Assembly: GCF_038396635.1 (NCBI RefSeq)
Contig: NZ_CP121687.1
Span: forward strand, 1,612,001-1,676,000
Direction of reading: 5' to 3'
Length of the DNA: 64,000 bases
Source: Defluviitalea saccharophila
Lineage (GTDB): Bacteria; Bacillota; Clostridia; Lachnospirales; Defluviitaleaceae
Part shown: piece by piece, positions 44,070 to 54,035 of the stretch
Layout: every line of letters begins with the position of its first letter
Position numbering within the stretch: the first letter of the stretch is position 1
Made by a program: the position numbers and the translations under genes
Notes under the pieces: generated by a model
Databases searched by the model: none
What the model was told of the DNA's origin: nothing
What the model saw: the letters and a program-made list of their open reading frames with translations, nothing else

Positions 44070-44575
44070 GATACATCCCCCATCTGTGAAATGACTTCAT
44101 CAATCAACTCACTGTGTTTTTGCTCATCTATGGAAGATGCAATAAGTTTTCCTGCCATCATTGATGCTATTTCTACCATTTCTTTTTTCATTTCATCTTT
44201 AATTTTAACTTTTTCTCTTTCAATGTCTGTTAATGCTCTATTTTTTATTGAATCAGCTTCTTTTCTGGCTTCTTCAATAATTTCATTTTCTTTTTCCTGA
44301 GCTTTTTTTCTGGCTTCTCTTAAAATTTCATCTGATTCTTCTTTAATATGGCCTAATTTATTCTCATACTCTTTTTTCATTTCCAGAACTCTTTGTTCTT
44401 CTGATTTTGCCTGTTCAAGCTGAAGTCTAATCTTCTCAGATCGCTTCTCCATAAATTCTCTTACAGGTTTAAACAAAAGAAAAGATAATCCTGCAAATAA
44501 AATAAGGGTATTTAACAGCTGCAGGCCAAGGCCAAATAGAAACTGCTGGTCAAAACTAATAATCCCTCCATCCAA
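44057..44575 (-). CDS. atpF: ATP synthase b subunit
   Basis: A 172-residue peripheral-stalk subunit with one membrane segment near the N-terminus (FLFGLGLQLLNTLILFAGLSF) followed by a long charged coiled coil. The start is TTG 44575, nine bases after AAAGGAGG. The unusual start and the hairpin upstream (44602-44652) both fit the need for fewer b than c subunits. Confidence 0.94.
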   Translation of the reverse strand: MDGGIISFDQQFLFGLGLQLLNTLILFAGLSFLLFKPVREFMEKRSEKIRLQLEQAKSEEQRVLEMKKEYENKLGHIKEESDEILREARKKAQEKENEIIEEARKEADSIKNRALTDIEREKVKIKDEMKKEMVEIASMMAGKLIASSIDEQKHSELIDEVISQMGDVSWHN

Positions 44576-44601
44576 GAGAAGAATCCTCCTTTCTCAATGT
44601 T

Positions 44602-44652
44602 ATAGATTTCACAAACTAACCTCTTATGTATATGTATTAATGTGAAATCTAT
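44602..44652 (-). promoter_or_regulatory. Intra-operon hairpin between c- and b-subunit genes
   Basis: Arms ATAGATTTCACA and TGTGAAATCTAT are perfect over 12 bp, with a 27-base loop, in the 157-base gap between the c-subunit gene and atpF. No T-run follows on the minus strand. It could protect the upstream c-subunit message or act as a processing site. Confidence 0.6.
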
Positions 44653-44732
44653 TGAAGAGTAACAACATATATTTTTAGTGCTCTTAAGTGCCTAAAGTTG
44701 TCCCTCTTAACCATAGGTAAATGTGCTGCGTA

Positions 44733-45038
<306 letters not shown>

Positions 45039-45071
45039 TTACCTAAATATTATATAAGAATGTTATCTTCA

Positions 45072-46344
<1,273 letters not shown>

Positions 46345-46410
46345 TATTCACACCCCTTTCTTGATTTAATTTCTACTTCAAAAATAGAATTATAATTTTT
46401 ATTATTATTT

Positions 46411-46818
46411 TTAGCTTTTAATATGATCGACTTTGATGCCTTTTGGCGACCTCTTCTTATCACGGTAAAGCTCCAGAAAAACAGCTGCTTTCATGGTAAG
46501 CATTCCGAATACGGTACCCAACAGATTAATGCTGGGCTCTAAGGCTGCTATGGTTAATACAAGTCCAGTTAATATGTATCTGGCTATATAGCCACTGGCC
46601 GCATATTTTTGTGCTCTGCTTTTCTCCATCTGGACAGCTTTTTTTATGCTGATTTCCATTAATCTAAGCCGTAATACAGAAAAAATAGTTCCAAATGAAA
46701 CGCCTTTAATAAAACCAAAAGAATCTTCCGCAATAAAGCTGCCTGCGATTCCAATGACTGTACCTAGAATGATCATCCTAAGAATGAGTCGATTCCTTTC
46801 AGGAACACGGTCATTCAT
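46411..46818 (-). CDS. atpI: ATP synthase protein I
   Basis: A 135-residue, four-segment membrane protein of the AtpI family (IILGTVIGIAGSFI, FIKGVSFGTIFSVLRLRLME, ARYILTGLVLTIAALEPSIN, LLGTVFGMLTMKAAVFLELY), which assists c-ring assembly. ATG 46818 has AAAGG eight bases upstream; ATG 46827 is also possible. It overlaps the AtpZ-like gene by about eight bases. Confidence 0.85.
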   Translation of the reverse strand: MNDRVPERNRLILRMIILGTVIGIAGSFIAEDSFGFIKGVSFGTIFSVLRLRLMEISIKKAVQMEKSRAQKYAASGYIARYILTGLVLTIAALEPSINLLGTVFGMLTMKAAVFLELYRDKKRSPKGIKVDHIKS

Positions 46819-47056
46819 CTTTTTCATCCTTTCTCATGTTTCTGGCTTTTATTCCTTTTAGTGCAATAACAAATAAATTTCGAAAAGCAGCTCCTACACC
46901 CAAAAAAGAAAAAACAATTAAAAACAAAACTCCTGTATTAAGCCATTTATCAAGAAAATTGCCTAATAGTATGCAGAATATAATCGGCAGTGCCATCATG
47001 ATTCCTATTTGAGATATCAAGGAAATCAAAGCTAAAATTTCTGCTTTTTTTTTCAT
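46811..47056 (-). CDS. AtpZ/AtpI-like small membrane protein
   Basis: An 81-residue protein with two membrane segments (ALISLISQIGIMMALPIIFC and LFLIVFSFLGVGAAFRNLFV), typical of the AtpZ/F0F1 assembly family that begins many clostridial atp operons. AtpZ-AtpI complexes carry divalent ions in alkaliphiles. ATG 47056 is the probable start; the ribosome site (GGTGG) is weak. It is the first gene of the ATP synthase operon. Confidence 0.82.
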   Translation of the reverse strand: MKKKAEILALISLISQIGIMMALPIIFCILLGNFLDKWLNTGVLFLIVFSFLGVGAAFRNLFVIALKGIKARNMRKDEKDE

Positions 47057-47157
47057 TATATTGCACCACCAACTTACATTTTTTTCAGATTTGAGACTTT
47101 TCCATCCATTATACACCGTTATTTTTTAACTGTCCATAAGTCTATGTATTTAACCTA

Positions 47158-48300
47158 TTAAAAGTCTTCCGGTCTTTTATTGCTTTTCCCAAAGCAATAT
47201 AAAATCGCGTCAACAATTCTCTTAGAGGCATGTCCATCTCCAAAAGGATTCTTAACACTTGTCATGGCTTCATAAGCATCCTTACTGGTAAGCAGTTCAG
47301 AGGCCATGTTAAAGATTCTCTCTTCATCGGTTCCTGCAAGTTTCAGTGTTCCGGCTTCTACCCCTTCCGGTCTTTCCGTTACATTTCTAAGAACCAGTAC
47401 AGGCTTCTTCATGGAAGGAACTTCTTCCTGCAATCCTCCGGAGTCTGTCAGTACCAAATAGGATTTATTCATCAAATTATGCATATCTTTCATATCCAAC
47501 GGATCAATCAGATGTATACGGGGGTGATTACCCAGAATTGGATAAACAGTTTCTCTTACAGCAGGATTTTTATGTACTGCATAAACAACTTCTATATCTT
47601 CAAAAGCTTCTACAAGTCTATATACGGCATTGCAAATATTTTCAAGGGGTTCCCCTAAATTCTCTCTTCTATGGGCAGTCATTGCAATAATCCGTCTATT
47701 CCCATAATCAATATCGTTTAATAAAGGATTTGCGAATATATAGTTTTCCTCAATCGTTGTTTTTAATGCATCAATAACCGTATTCCCCGTTACAAAGATT
47801 TGTTCCTCAGGAATGCCTTCTTTTAACAAATGGGTCTTTGCTAAAGATGTAGGCGCAAAATGAATGTCTGTTAAAGCTCCCGTAAGCTTTCTATTCATTT
47901 CTTCAGGAAAGGGCTGATATTTGTCATAGGTTCTAAGACCTGCCTCAACATGCCCAACCTTTACCTGATTATAAAATGCAGCTAAAGATCCTACAAAGGT
48001 TGTACTGGTATCCCCGTGAACCAAAACAATATCAGGAGACACCTCTTTGATCACCTTATCCAAGCCTTCCAGAGCACGAACCGTAATATCTATAAGGGTT
48101 TGTCTTGCTTTCATAATATCCAAATCAAAATCCGGTTTTAACTTAAAGGTATCCAGTACCTGATCTAACATTTCTCTATGTTGTGCTGTAACACATACGA
48201 TGCTTTCAATGCCATCGGTTTTTTCTAATTCTTTTACAACCGGTGCCATTTTAATCGCTTCCGGTCTTGTCCCAAATATGCTCATTACTTTAATTGACAT
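47158..48300 (-). CDS. wecB: UDP-N-acetylglucosamine 2-epimerase
   Basis: A 380-residue non-hydrolysing epimerase converting UDP-GlcNAc to UDP-ManNAc (MnaA/WecB). The markers are SIFGTRPEAIKMAPVVKELE, VTAQHREMLDQVL, VHGDTSTTFVGSLAAF and HVEAGLRTYDKYQPFPEEMN, then DSGGLQEEVPSMKKPVLVLR. ATG 48300 gives the usual start; the 23-residue extension was rejected. With the nearby TagO-like transferase it would serve wall-polymer linkage units. It could also feed the distant polysaccharide operon. Confidence 0.93.
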   Translation of the reverse strand: MSIKVMSIFGTRPEAIKMAPVVKELEKTDGIESIVCVTAQHREMLDQVLDTFKLKPDFDLDIMKARQTLIDITVRALEGLDKVIKEVSPDIVLVHGDTSTTFVGSLAAFYNQVKVGHVEAGLRTYDKYQPFPEEMNRKLTGALTDIHFAPTSLAKTHLLKEGIPEEQIFVTGNTVIDALKTTIEENYIFANPLLNDIDYGNRRIIAMTAHRRENLGEPLENICNAVYRLVEAFEDIEVVYAVHKNPAVRETVYPILGNHPRIHLIDPLDMKDMHNLMNKSYLVLTDSGGLQEEVPSMKKPVLVLRNVTERPEGVEAGTLKLAGTDEERIFNMASELLTSKDAYEAMTSVKNPFGDGHASKRIVDAILYCFGKSNKRPEDF

Positions 48301-48472
48301 GAGTTTTCCCAGCCTTTCGTAAAAGTCATTACTAATATTTAACCATATGGAAAATATTTTATCAACCACAAATAAAATATAATTTTATTTAAAATATCCT
48401 ATCCATTTTAATAGAATTTATTGCTAATTATTATTTTTATAGGCTATAATAAAATAAAAAAGGAGTGGTACA

Positions 48473-48940
48473 ATGACCTCCCCTATTAGTCAAATTACAA
48501 CTGAAGAAAATGTTACTTTAATTACCTTAGATAATATCCCCTCCAATACATCAGACATTGCTCGTATATTTAGGGCTATTGGAGAATCCGGAGTTAATAT
48601 TGATATGATTAGTCAAACATCTCCTTATAAAGGGAGTATCAATATTTCTTTTTCTCTGCAAGATGAAGACGTATTCACTGTCCTTAAAACTCTAAAAGCT
48701 TTTAAAGCAGATTATGAGAATCTAAGAATCGATATTAATTCGAATAATGTAAAGATTTCTCTATTCGGAGAAGGCATGAGAACTACACCTGGAACTGCCG
48801 CAAAAACCATGGAGCTACTCGCTCAAAACGATATCGAGATACAACTTATTACCACTTCAGAAGTAGATATTTCCTATCTTATTTCTGCTTCTGATAAGGA
48901 CAAAGCTATAAAATGTTTCAAAGAATATTTTAATATTTAA
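48473..48940 (+). CDS. Stand-alone double ACT-domain protein
   Basis: A 155-residue plus-strand protein made of two ACT-like domains related to the regulatory part of aspartokinase: the first with ITLDNIPSNTSDIARIFRAI and ESGVNIDMISQT, the second with VKISLFGEGMRTTPGTAAKT and AQNDIEIQLITTSEVDISYL. There is no kinase domain. ACT domains bind small ligands, usually amino acids; the SEVDISYL motif is that of Lys/Thr-binding aspartokinase ACT pairs. AAAAAAGGAG precedes the ATG. It is divergent from wecB and converges with tagO. A role in amino-acid sensing is inferred. Confidence 0.82.
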   Translation: MTSPISQITTEENVTLITLDNIPSNTSDIARIFRAIGESGVNIDMISQTSPYKGSINISFSLQDEDVFTVLKTLKAFKADYENLRIDINSNNVKISLFGEGMRTTPGTAAKTMELLAQNDIEIQLITTSEVDISYLISASDKDKAIKCFKEYFNI

Positions 48941-48966
48941 AAAGGGATGCCGTCGGCATCCCTTTA
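48941..48966. terminator. Bidirectional terminator between ACT gene and tagO
   Basis: Arms GGGATGCC and GGCATCCC with a three-base loop, flanked by AAAAA and TTTA. It can serve both convergent genes. Confidence 0.85.
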
Positions 48967-48976
48967 TGCGTATTTC

Positions 48977-50071
48977 TTATTTTTGATTATCACTTTGATT
49001 ATCACTTTGATTGTCACCTTGATTATCATATATAATCATATATAATGCAACTGCCATGGCGATAAACACACCTAAGGCAACTACTGTATCCTTTTGTGCA
49101 ATAAGGATTCCTATGATTCCAAAGCCGCCACTAATTCCATAGAGGGTAATCACTGCTTTCTTTTGACTATAACCCTTATCTACCAGACGGTGATGCAGAT
49201 GTCCTCTGTCCGCTTCCATAATCGGTCTGCGGTTAATGATTCTTCTAAGGATCGCAAAGGTGGTGTCAAAGATAGGCAGCGCCAATACTAAAACGGCAAT
49301 AATAATTGTAACCGCTGTATATCCCTTAATAAATCCTTGAACGGATGTAACGGCTAAAGTAAATCCTAAAAAGGTAGAGCCTGTATCTCCCATAAAGATC
49401 TTTGCAGGATTAAAGTTATGAGGTAAAAATCCTAAGCAGGATCCTGCCAAAGCCGCAGTTAACACTGCCGCCACCGGTCCAATGGGATTCGGAGATAGAA
49501 TGGATAAAGTCATCAGACAAATTGCTGCTATTGAGGATACGCCTGCAGCCAGTCCATCCAGTCCATCAATCAGATTAACCGCATTTGTAACCCCTACAAT
49601 CCAAAACAAAGTAATCGGCACACTAAGCTTTTCTAATAGTAAAGTATTGCTTTCTGCAAAAGGCCATGTAACAAATTCGATTCTGATATCAGAATAAATC
49701 ACCACAAGGGCTGCAAGAATTTGCACACATAATTTAAGCTTTGCATTCAAATTATAAATATCATCGAAAAAGCCTAATAAAAATATAATTAATCCACCCA
49801 TAAGGAGACCTGAAATTTGTTTCCATTGAAACGCCTCCACCAAAGGAGTAATGAAGAATACTGTTATAATAAACCCTAGAAAAATAGCTATACCACCCAT
49901 TCTGGGCATAGGCTCTTTATGCATTCCTCTTGCCTTAGGCTGATCTACTGCACCAACCATCAAAGCAATTTTTTTACTCAGTGGCGTTGTAAGAAGGCTG
50001 ATTATAAAAGCTGAAATAAACGAAACAATGTATAGTAAAATAGTTTCCTGCACAGCTACGCTCTGAAACAC
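48977..50071 (-). CDS. tagO: Undecaprenyl-phosphate GlcNAc-1-phosphate transferase, TagO/WecA type
   Basis: A 364-residue polytopic membrane enzyme that starts wall-polymer or O-antigen type chains by moving GlcNAc-1-P to undecaprenyl phosphate. The motifs are GMHKEPMPRMGGIAIFLGF, VNLIDGLDGLAAGVSSIA, IFMGDTGSTFLGFTLAV and DRGHLHHRLVDKGYSQKKAV. The start is GTG 50071 after AGGAGAGG. The C-terminus ends in a hydrophilic tail of repeated SDNQ/GDNQ tetrapeptides encoded by a tandem repeat. Confidence 0.92.
   Translation of the reverse strand: MFQSVAVQETILLYIVSFISAFIISLLTTPLSKKIALMVGAVDQPKARGMHKEPMPRMGGIAIFLGFIITVFFITPLVEAFQWKQISGLLMGGLIIFLLGFFDDIYNLNAKLKLCVQILAALVVIYSDIRIEFVTWPFAESNTLLLEKLSVPITLFWIVGVTNAVNLIDGLDGLAAGVSSIAAICLMTLSILSPNPIGPVAAVLTAALAGSCLGFLPHNFNPAKIFMGDTGSTFLGFTLAVTSVQGFIKGYTAVTIIIAVLVLALPIFDTTFAILRRIINRRPIMEADRGHLHHRLVDKGYSQKKAVITLYGISGGFGIIGILIAQKDTVVALGVFIAMAVALYMIIYDNQGDNQSDNQSDNQK
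48983..49030. repeat. Four tandem 12-base repeats in the 3' end of tagO
   Basis: Units TTGATTATCACT, TTGATTATCACT, TTGATTGTCACC and TTGATTATCATA in tandem; on the minus strand each encodes a four-residue (S/G)DNQ unit. The copy number could change by slippage. Confidence 0.9.
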
Positions 50072-50197
50072 CTTTATCCTCTCCTTATGATTTATACACT
50101 CTTATTTTTTCCCAAAATTTAATAATAAATCATGTATATTCTATATGTATATGCAAAGGTTGTCAAATTAAATTTTTGTTACAATTTATTACAATTT

Positions 50198-50226
50198 AAA
50201 AAAACCGATACTTAATCAGCATCGGC
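50198..50226 (-). terminator. Terminator after comEB
   Basis: A hairpin with arms built on CCGAT and ATCGG, followed by seven T on the minus strand, 12 bases after the deaminase stop. Confidence 0.78.
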
Positions 50227-50238
50227 TTATACTTTTTA

Positions 50239-50682
50239 CTAATCTCCAAAAGAAGTCATTTCGATACCTGCTTCTTTTAAAAGCTCTATGGATAATTCAT
50301 CGGGATAAGCCCCTTTAAAAACAATTCTTTTTATTCCGGCATTGATCGCCATTTTAGCACACATCACACAAGGCTGATGGGTAACATATAAAGTACCTCC
50401 TGCTACAGATACGCCATGCATAGCAGCCTGAACAATAGCGTTTTGTTCCGCATGAAGTGCCCGGCAAAGTTCATGCCTTTGTCCTGAGGGAATTTGAAGC
50501 TTTTCTCTTAGACATCCTACCTCTGCACAGTGGGAACATCCTGTAGGTGCCCCGTTATACCCTGTTGATAGGATACGTTTATCTTTTACAATCAATGCTC
50601 CAACCTGTCTTCTAAGGCAAGTGGATCTGTCTTTCACTAAATCCACAATCCCCATAAAATATTCATCCCAACTAGGCCTCAT
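50239..50682 (-). CDS. comEB: dCMP deaminase, ComEB type
   Basis: A 147-residue zinc deaminase making dUMP from dCMP. The zinc site is [11 protein letters not shown] (catalytic Glu, His ligand) and [11 protein letters not shown] (two Cys ligands). A second Cys/His group ([14 protein letters not shown]) in the insert binds an extra zinc, as in known ComEB/dCMP deaminases. It is 14 bases downstream of upp. Confidence 0.93.
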   Translation of the reverse strand: MRPSWDEYFMGIVDLVKDRSTCLRRQVGALIVKDKRILSTGYNGAPTGCSHCAEVGCLREKLQIPSGQRHELCRALHAEQNAIVQAAMHGVSVAGGTLYVTHQPCVMCAKMAINAGIKRIVFKGAYPDELSIELLKEAGIEMTSFGD

Positions 50683-50696
50683 AGTATCCCCCCAGC

Positions 50697-51326
50697 TTAT
50701 TTTGTTCCAAACAGACGATCTCCTGCGTCTCCTAATCCCGGGACAATATATCCATGATCATTTAATTTTTCATCTAATGCTGCTACATAAATATCAACAT
50801 CCGGATGATCCTTATTAAGTCTTTCAACCCCTTCAGGAGCTGCAATCAAACATAAAAATCTGATTCTTTGTACACCTTTGTCCTTAATGAATTGAATAGC
50901 AGCGGAAGCTGAGCCTCCTGTTGCCAACATAGGATCTAAAACATATATATCTCTCTCAGGAGCATCATAAGGTAATTTGCAGTAATATTCTACAGGCTCT
51001 AAGGTTTCCGGATCTCTGTACAATCCTATATGTCCTACTTTAGCTGCTGGAACTAAATTAAGCATTCCATCCACCATGCCAAGTCCTGTGCGAAGAATAG
51101 GAACAATACCTAATTTCTTACCAGCCAATGCTTTTGCCTTTGCTTTTGCTACAGGGGTTTCTACTTCAATTTCTTCTAATGGTAAGTCTCTTGTTGCCTC
51201 ATAACACATGAGCATGGCAATTTCTTCAACCAATTCTCTAAATTCCTTTGAACCTGTTTCTTTGCTTCGCAGCATAGATACTTTGTGTTGAATTAACGGA
51301 TGATCCATTACATATATTTGTCCCAT
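50697..51326 (-). CDS. upp: Uracil phosphoribosyltransferase
   Basis: A 209-residue enzyme making UMP from uracil and PRPP. The PRPP loop is [20 protein letters not shown] near 128, the start is [20 protein letters not shown] and the uracil-binding end is [17 protein letters not shown]. The order rpiB-upp-comEB is conserved in Firmicutes. Confidence 0.96.
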   Translation of the reverse strand: MGQIYVMDHPLIQHKVSMLRSKETGSKEFRELVEEIAMLMCYEATRDLPLEEIEVETPVAKAKAKALAGKKLGIVPILRTGLGMVDGMLNLVPAAKVGHIGLYRDPETLEPVEYYCKLPYDAPERDIYVLDPMLATGGSASAAIQFIKDKGVQRIRFLCLIAAPEGVERLNKDHPDVDIYVAALDEKLNDHGYIVPGLGDAGDRLFGTK

Positions 51327-51341
51327 AATATCCTCCTCGTC

Positions 51342-51776
51342 TTAATTATCCTCTTCAATTTGTCCAATACGGCGAATATGTCTTTCATCATTGGAAAACT
51401 CTGTTCCTAAAAATGTTTCTACGATCTTAAGGGCAAGTCCAGGTCCGATTACTCTGGCGCCCATAGCGAGTATGTTAGCGTCATTGTGTTCTCTTGTAGC
51501 TTGTGCGGAAAAACAATCATGGCAAAGGGCTGCCCGAATACCTTTTATTTTATTGGCTGCAATGGAGATACCTATTCCTGTTCCGCAAATCACAATACCT
51601 TTGTCACAGGTTCCCTCTGCAACCAGCTTCGCTACGCTTTTCCCAAATTGGGCATAGTCGCAGGACTCGGTGGAGTAGCAGCCTACATCCTTATAGTCAA
51701 TATTTTTGTCTTCTAAGTATTTAATAATTTCTTGTTTTAATTGGTAGCCGCCATGGTCACTTCCAATCGCTATCAT
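51342..51776 (-). CDS. rpiB: Ribose-5-phosphate isomerase B
   Basis: A 144-residue RpiB interconverting ribose-5-P and ribulose-5-P. It starts MIAIGSDHGGYQLKQEIIKY; the active-site Cys64 is in VICGTGIGISIAANK, and His97 in REHNDAN fits the second catalytic position. The Cys marks a true RpiB or a related allose-6-P isomerase; context favours RpiB. Confidence 0.94.
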   Translation of the reverse strand: MIAIGSDHGGYQLKQEIIKYLEDKNIDYKDVGCYSTESCDYAQFGKSVAKLVAEGTCDKGIVICGTGIGISIAANKIKGIRAALCHDCFSAQATREHNDANILAMGARVIGPGLALKIVETFLGTEFSNDERHIRRIGQIEEDN

Positions 51777-51841
51777 TGGTGTCCCTCCGTTTTTTTCTTT
51801 TTTAATATATCACTTCTATAAAATCATAGCAAACCATATTT

Positions 51842-52294
51842 TTACATATTATGACTTATTTTTAGTACTAATTTTTGTATCAATTGCTGCAGGCTTTCTG
51901 CACAGTTTCTGTATTCCTCTATTCGTCCTCCATAGGGATCTTCTACATCTCCAGATTCTTCTACAAATTCTTTTAATGTAAATATTTTACCCTTATATTC
52001 CGGAAAGTTGATATGCAAATATTTCTTATGATTGTCAGTCATCGTCAGTATAAGATCCGCATCTTCTATATCCTTTGGTTCTATTTGTCTTGACTTATGC
52101 TCATCTAAAGTAAGATCATAGTCTTTCATAGCCTGATGGGCATATTCGCTGGCACCGGATGTAAAAAATACTGAAATGCCTCTTGAAACAACTTCTATAT
52201 TAAGAGAAGCCTTTTTTAATTCTCTTTTTGCCAAGGCTTCTGCCATTGGACTTCTGCAAGTGTTGCCAGTGCATACAAACATTATTTTTTTCAT
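51842..52294 (-). CDS. ywlE: Low-molecular-weight protein-tyrosine phosphatase, YwlE type
   Basis: A 150-residue phosphatase with the P-loop VCTGNTCRSPMAEALA (Cys8, Arg14) and the general-acid Asp in VEDPYGG. Thr at the P-loop position after Asn is the feature that makes Bacillus YwlE an arginine-phosphate phosphatase, so protein-arginine phosphatase activity is plausible. It sits between ywlC and rpiB, as in Bacillus. Confidence 0.9.
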   Translation of the reverse strand: MKKIMFVCTGNTCRSPMAEALAKRELKKASLNIEVVSRGISVFFTSGASEYAHQAMKDYDLTLDEHKSRQIEPKDIEDADLILTMTDNHKKYLHINFPEYKGKIFTLKEFVEESGDVEDPYGGRIEEYRNCAESLQQLIQKLVLKISHNM

Positions 52295-52306
52295 ATTTGC
52301 TCACCT

Positions 52307-53359
52307 CTATACCCTAACGATATCATATCCCGCTGCCTTTTGAAGGCGATTCATAATGGCAAAACCTATTTCTTCATAGGGAAAAGCCTCTGCTAAAATT
52401 ACATCCATCCCTGCCTCATCAAACGCCCTTAAAGTATCAAATAAATTTGCGGCAATAGTTTCAGGTTGATTTCTGTCTCCAACAACGATAATGCAATCTC
52501 CCCTATACGAGTCCTTTGTTTGAGTTGTTGCCATGATTCCAACCTTTAAATGCTGGGCGTGTTTCTCTATTGTAAATTTGTTTATAGTATCAATCACTTT
52601 AGACAATTCTCCGTCTACAATGGTTACTTTTGCTTTTGGTGCATAATGCTTGTATTTCATGCCGGGGGATTTTGGAATGGATGTAAGGGCTTTTTGTGAA
52701 AGAATAGCTGGGTCCACCAATACTTCTCCAACAGCTTCTTCTAACATCTCTTTTGTTACCCCTCCGGGCCTTAAGATCATAGGAATATCTCCCGTAACAT
52801 CCACAACGGTAGACTCTAAGCCCACTAATACAGATCCCCCGTCTAAAATCATTTCGATTTTGCCGTTTAAATCTTCTATAACATGGGATGCTTTTGTAGG
52901 GCTTGGCTTTCCGGAAGTATTAGCAGAAGGCGCTGCAATGGGAACCTGGGCAGCCTCAATTAATGCCCTTGCTATTTTATTTTGCGGCAGTCTTATGGCA
53001 ACAGTAGCAAGGCCTGCCGTAATAGAATATGGTATACTATCTGATTTAGGAAAAATAAGAGTGAGTGGCCCCGGCCAAAAGGCATCCATTAAAATCTGCG
53101 CTTTTTCGGGGATATATTCTACCAATGGTGGCAGCTCTTCTCTAGATGAAATATGTACAATAAGCGGATTATCAGAAGGTCTCCCTTTAGCCTGAAATAT
53201 TTTTTTAACGGATGCTTCATCCAGTGCATTGGCTCCTAAACCATAGACGGTTTCTGTAGGAAATGCAACCAATCCGCCGGCTTGTATTATTTGTGCCGCT
53301 TCTTTGATCGTGACGGCATCTGGATTTTCAGAGTTTAGTGCTTTTATGATGGTGTTCAT
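52307..53359 (-). CDS. ywlC: Threonylcarbamoyl-AMP synthase, Sua5/YwlC
   Basis: A 350-residue Sua5-type enzyme making threonylcarbamoyl-adenylate for the t6A tRNA modification. The YrdC domain has GLVAFPTETVYGLGANALDE and KGRPSDNPLIVHI, then SANTSGKPSPT and ILRPGGVTKEML; the C-terminal Sua5 domain (about 230-350) starts SPGMKYKHYAPKAKVTIV. Full-length Sua5, not the short TsaC form. Confidence 0.95.
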   Translation of the reverse strand: MNTIIKALNSENPDAVTIKEAAQIIQAGGLVAFPTETVYGLGANALDEASVKKIFQAKGRPSDNPLIVHISSREELPPLVEYIPEKAQILMDAFWPGPLTLIFPKSDSIPYSITAGLATVAIRLPQNKIARALIEAAQVPIAAPSANTSGKPSPTKASHVIEDLNGKIEMILDGGSVLVGLESTVVDVTGDIPMILRPGGVTKEMLEEAVGEVLVDPAILSQKALTSIPKSPGMKYKHYAPKAKVTIVDGELSKVIDTINKFTIEKHAQHLKVGIMATTQTKDSYRGDCIIVVGDRNQPETIAANLFDTLRAFDEAGMDVILAEAFPYEEIGFAIMNRLQKAAGYDIVRV

Positions 53360-53513
53360 AGTTTTTCCTTCCTTAATACGAATGCTTTTTCACGGTTTAT
53401 TGTACCCTTATTATATAACAAAATGCAAATATATTTTCATGAAATAGGATAGAAGTATGACGATGAAACGATGGATTTTATTAAAAAAATGTTTTATTTT
53501 GACCAAATCCGTA

Positions 53514-53540
53514 ACATTTTGATAAAAAAACCATATATTA
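53514..53540 (+). promoter_or_regulatory. Candidate sigma-K/sigma-E type promoter
   Basis: AC, 16 bases and CATATATTA resemble the mother-cell consensus AC-N16/17-CATANNNTA. Transcription would start near 53547, 30 bases before the Gly/Tyr-rich gene. The -35 element is only two bases, so the call is tentative. Confidence 0.4.
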
Positions 53541-53575
53541 TAGTAAGAACATATACCTTGAAAGGAGGTTATCAT

Positions 53576-53977
53576 ATGGCAAACGGAGCAGCAATTACTG
53601 GTGGAAATTTTGAATTGCTTCTTTCAAAATATATCGGTGAAACTGTTACAATCTTTACTGCTAGCGGTGGACAATCCGGTTCTGGATTTACTGGTGTTAT
53701 TTTAAGCGTAAACAATTGCTTTGTACGTCTTTTAACTCGTATCGGTCCCCCTCCGGGATGTGCTTTAGGTAATTCTTGCACAGGCTTTAATCCATTCTAT
53801 GGTTATGGTGGTGGATACGGATCTGGATATGGCTACGGCTACGGTCCTATTCAACCTGGTAGTGAAAGCGGTGCAGTTACTGCCGGCGGATGGAATGGAT
53901 TCCCTGTTTATACAGTTGGTTCTGTTGCAGACATTCCGATCGATTCCATCGTATCCTTTGTTCACAATGCAGTATAA
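53576..53977 (+). CDS. Small Gly/Tyr-rich protein, possible spore-surface protein
   Basis: A 133-residue protein I do not place in a named family with confidence. Residues about 10-60 (FELLLSKYIGETVTIFTASG, then FTGVILSVNNCFVRLLT) fit a small SH3/Sm-like barrel as seen in some spore-coat-associated proteins. The middle is a Gly-Tyr repeat tract (GYGGGYGSGYGYGYG), and the C-terminus (VYTVGSVADIPIDSIVSFVH) returns to a strand pattern. ATG 53576 has AAAGGAGG seven bases upstream; the frame open from 53471 runs through the candidate promoter and was rejected. A mother-cell type promoter supports a spore-surface role; this is inference. Confidence 0.75.
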   Translation: MANGAAITGGNFELLLSKYIGETVTIFTASGGQSGSGFTGVILSVNNCFVRLLTRIGPPPGCALGNSCTGFNPFYGYGGGYGSGYGYGYGPIQPGSESGAVTAGGWNGFPVYTVGSVADIPIDSIVSFVHNAV

Positions 53978-53989
53978 TTTTGGCCTCAC

Positions 53990-54018
53990 AAAAAGAGAAG
54001 CCCCAGGCTTCTCTTTTT
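53990..54018. terminator. Bidirectional terminator
   Basis: Arms AAAAGAGAAGCC and GGCTTCTCTTTT with a three-base loop, shared by the converging Gly/Tyr-rich and AIM24-like genes. The arms are nearly the same as at 54950-54974. Confidence 0.88.
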
Positions 54019-54035
54019 ATTACATATCGCATGTA

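Noticed and set aside
48983-49030. Possible CRISPR-like array
   Set aside because: The 12-base units are directly adjacent, without spacers, and code for a peptide tail in frame.
53471-53575. 35-residue extension of the Gly/Tyr-rich protein
   Set aside because: The candidate promoter lies inside it and AAAGGAGG stands just before ATG 53576.
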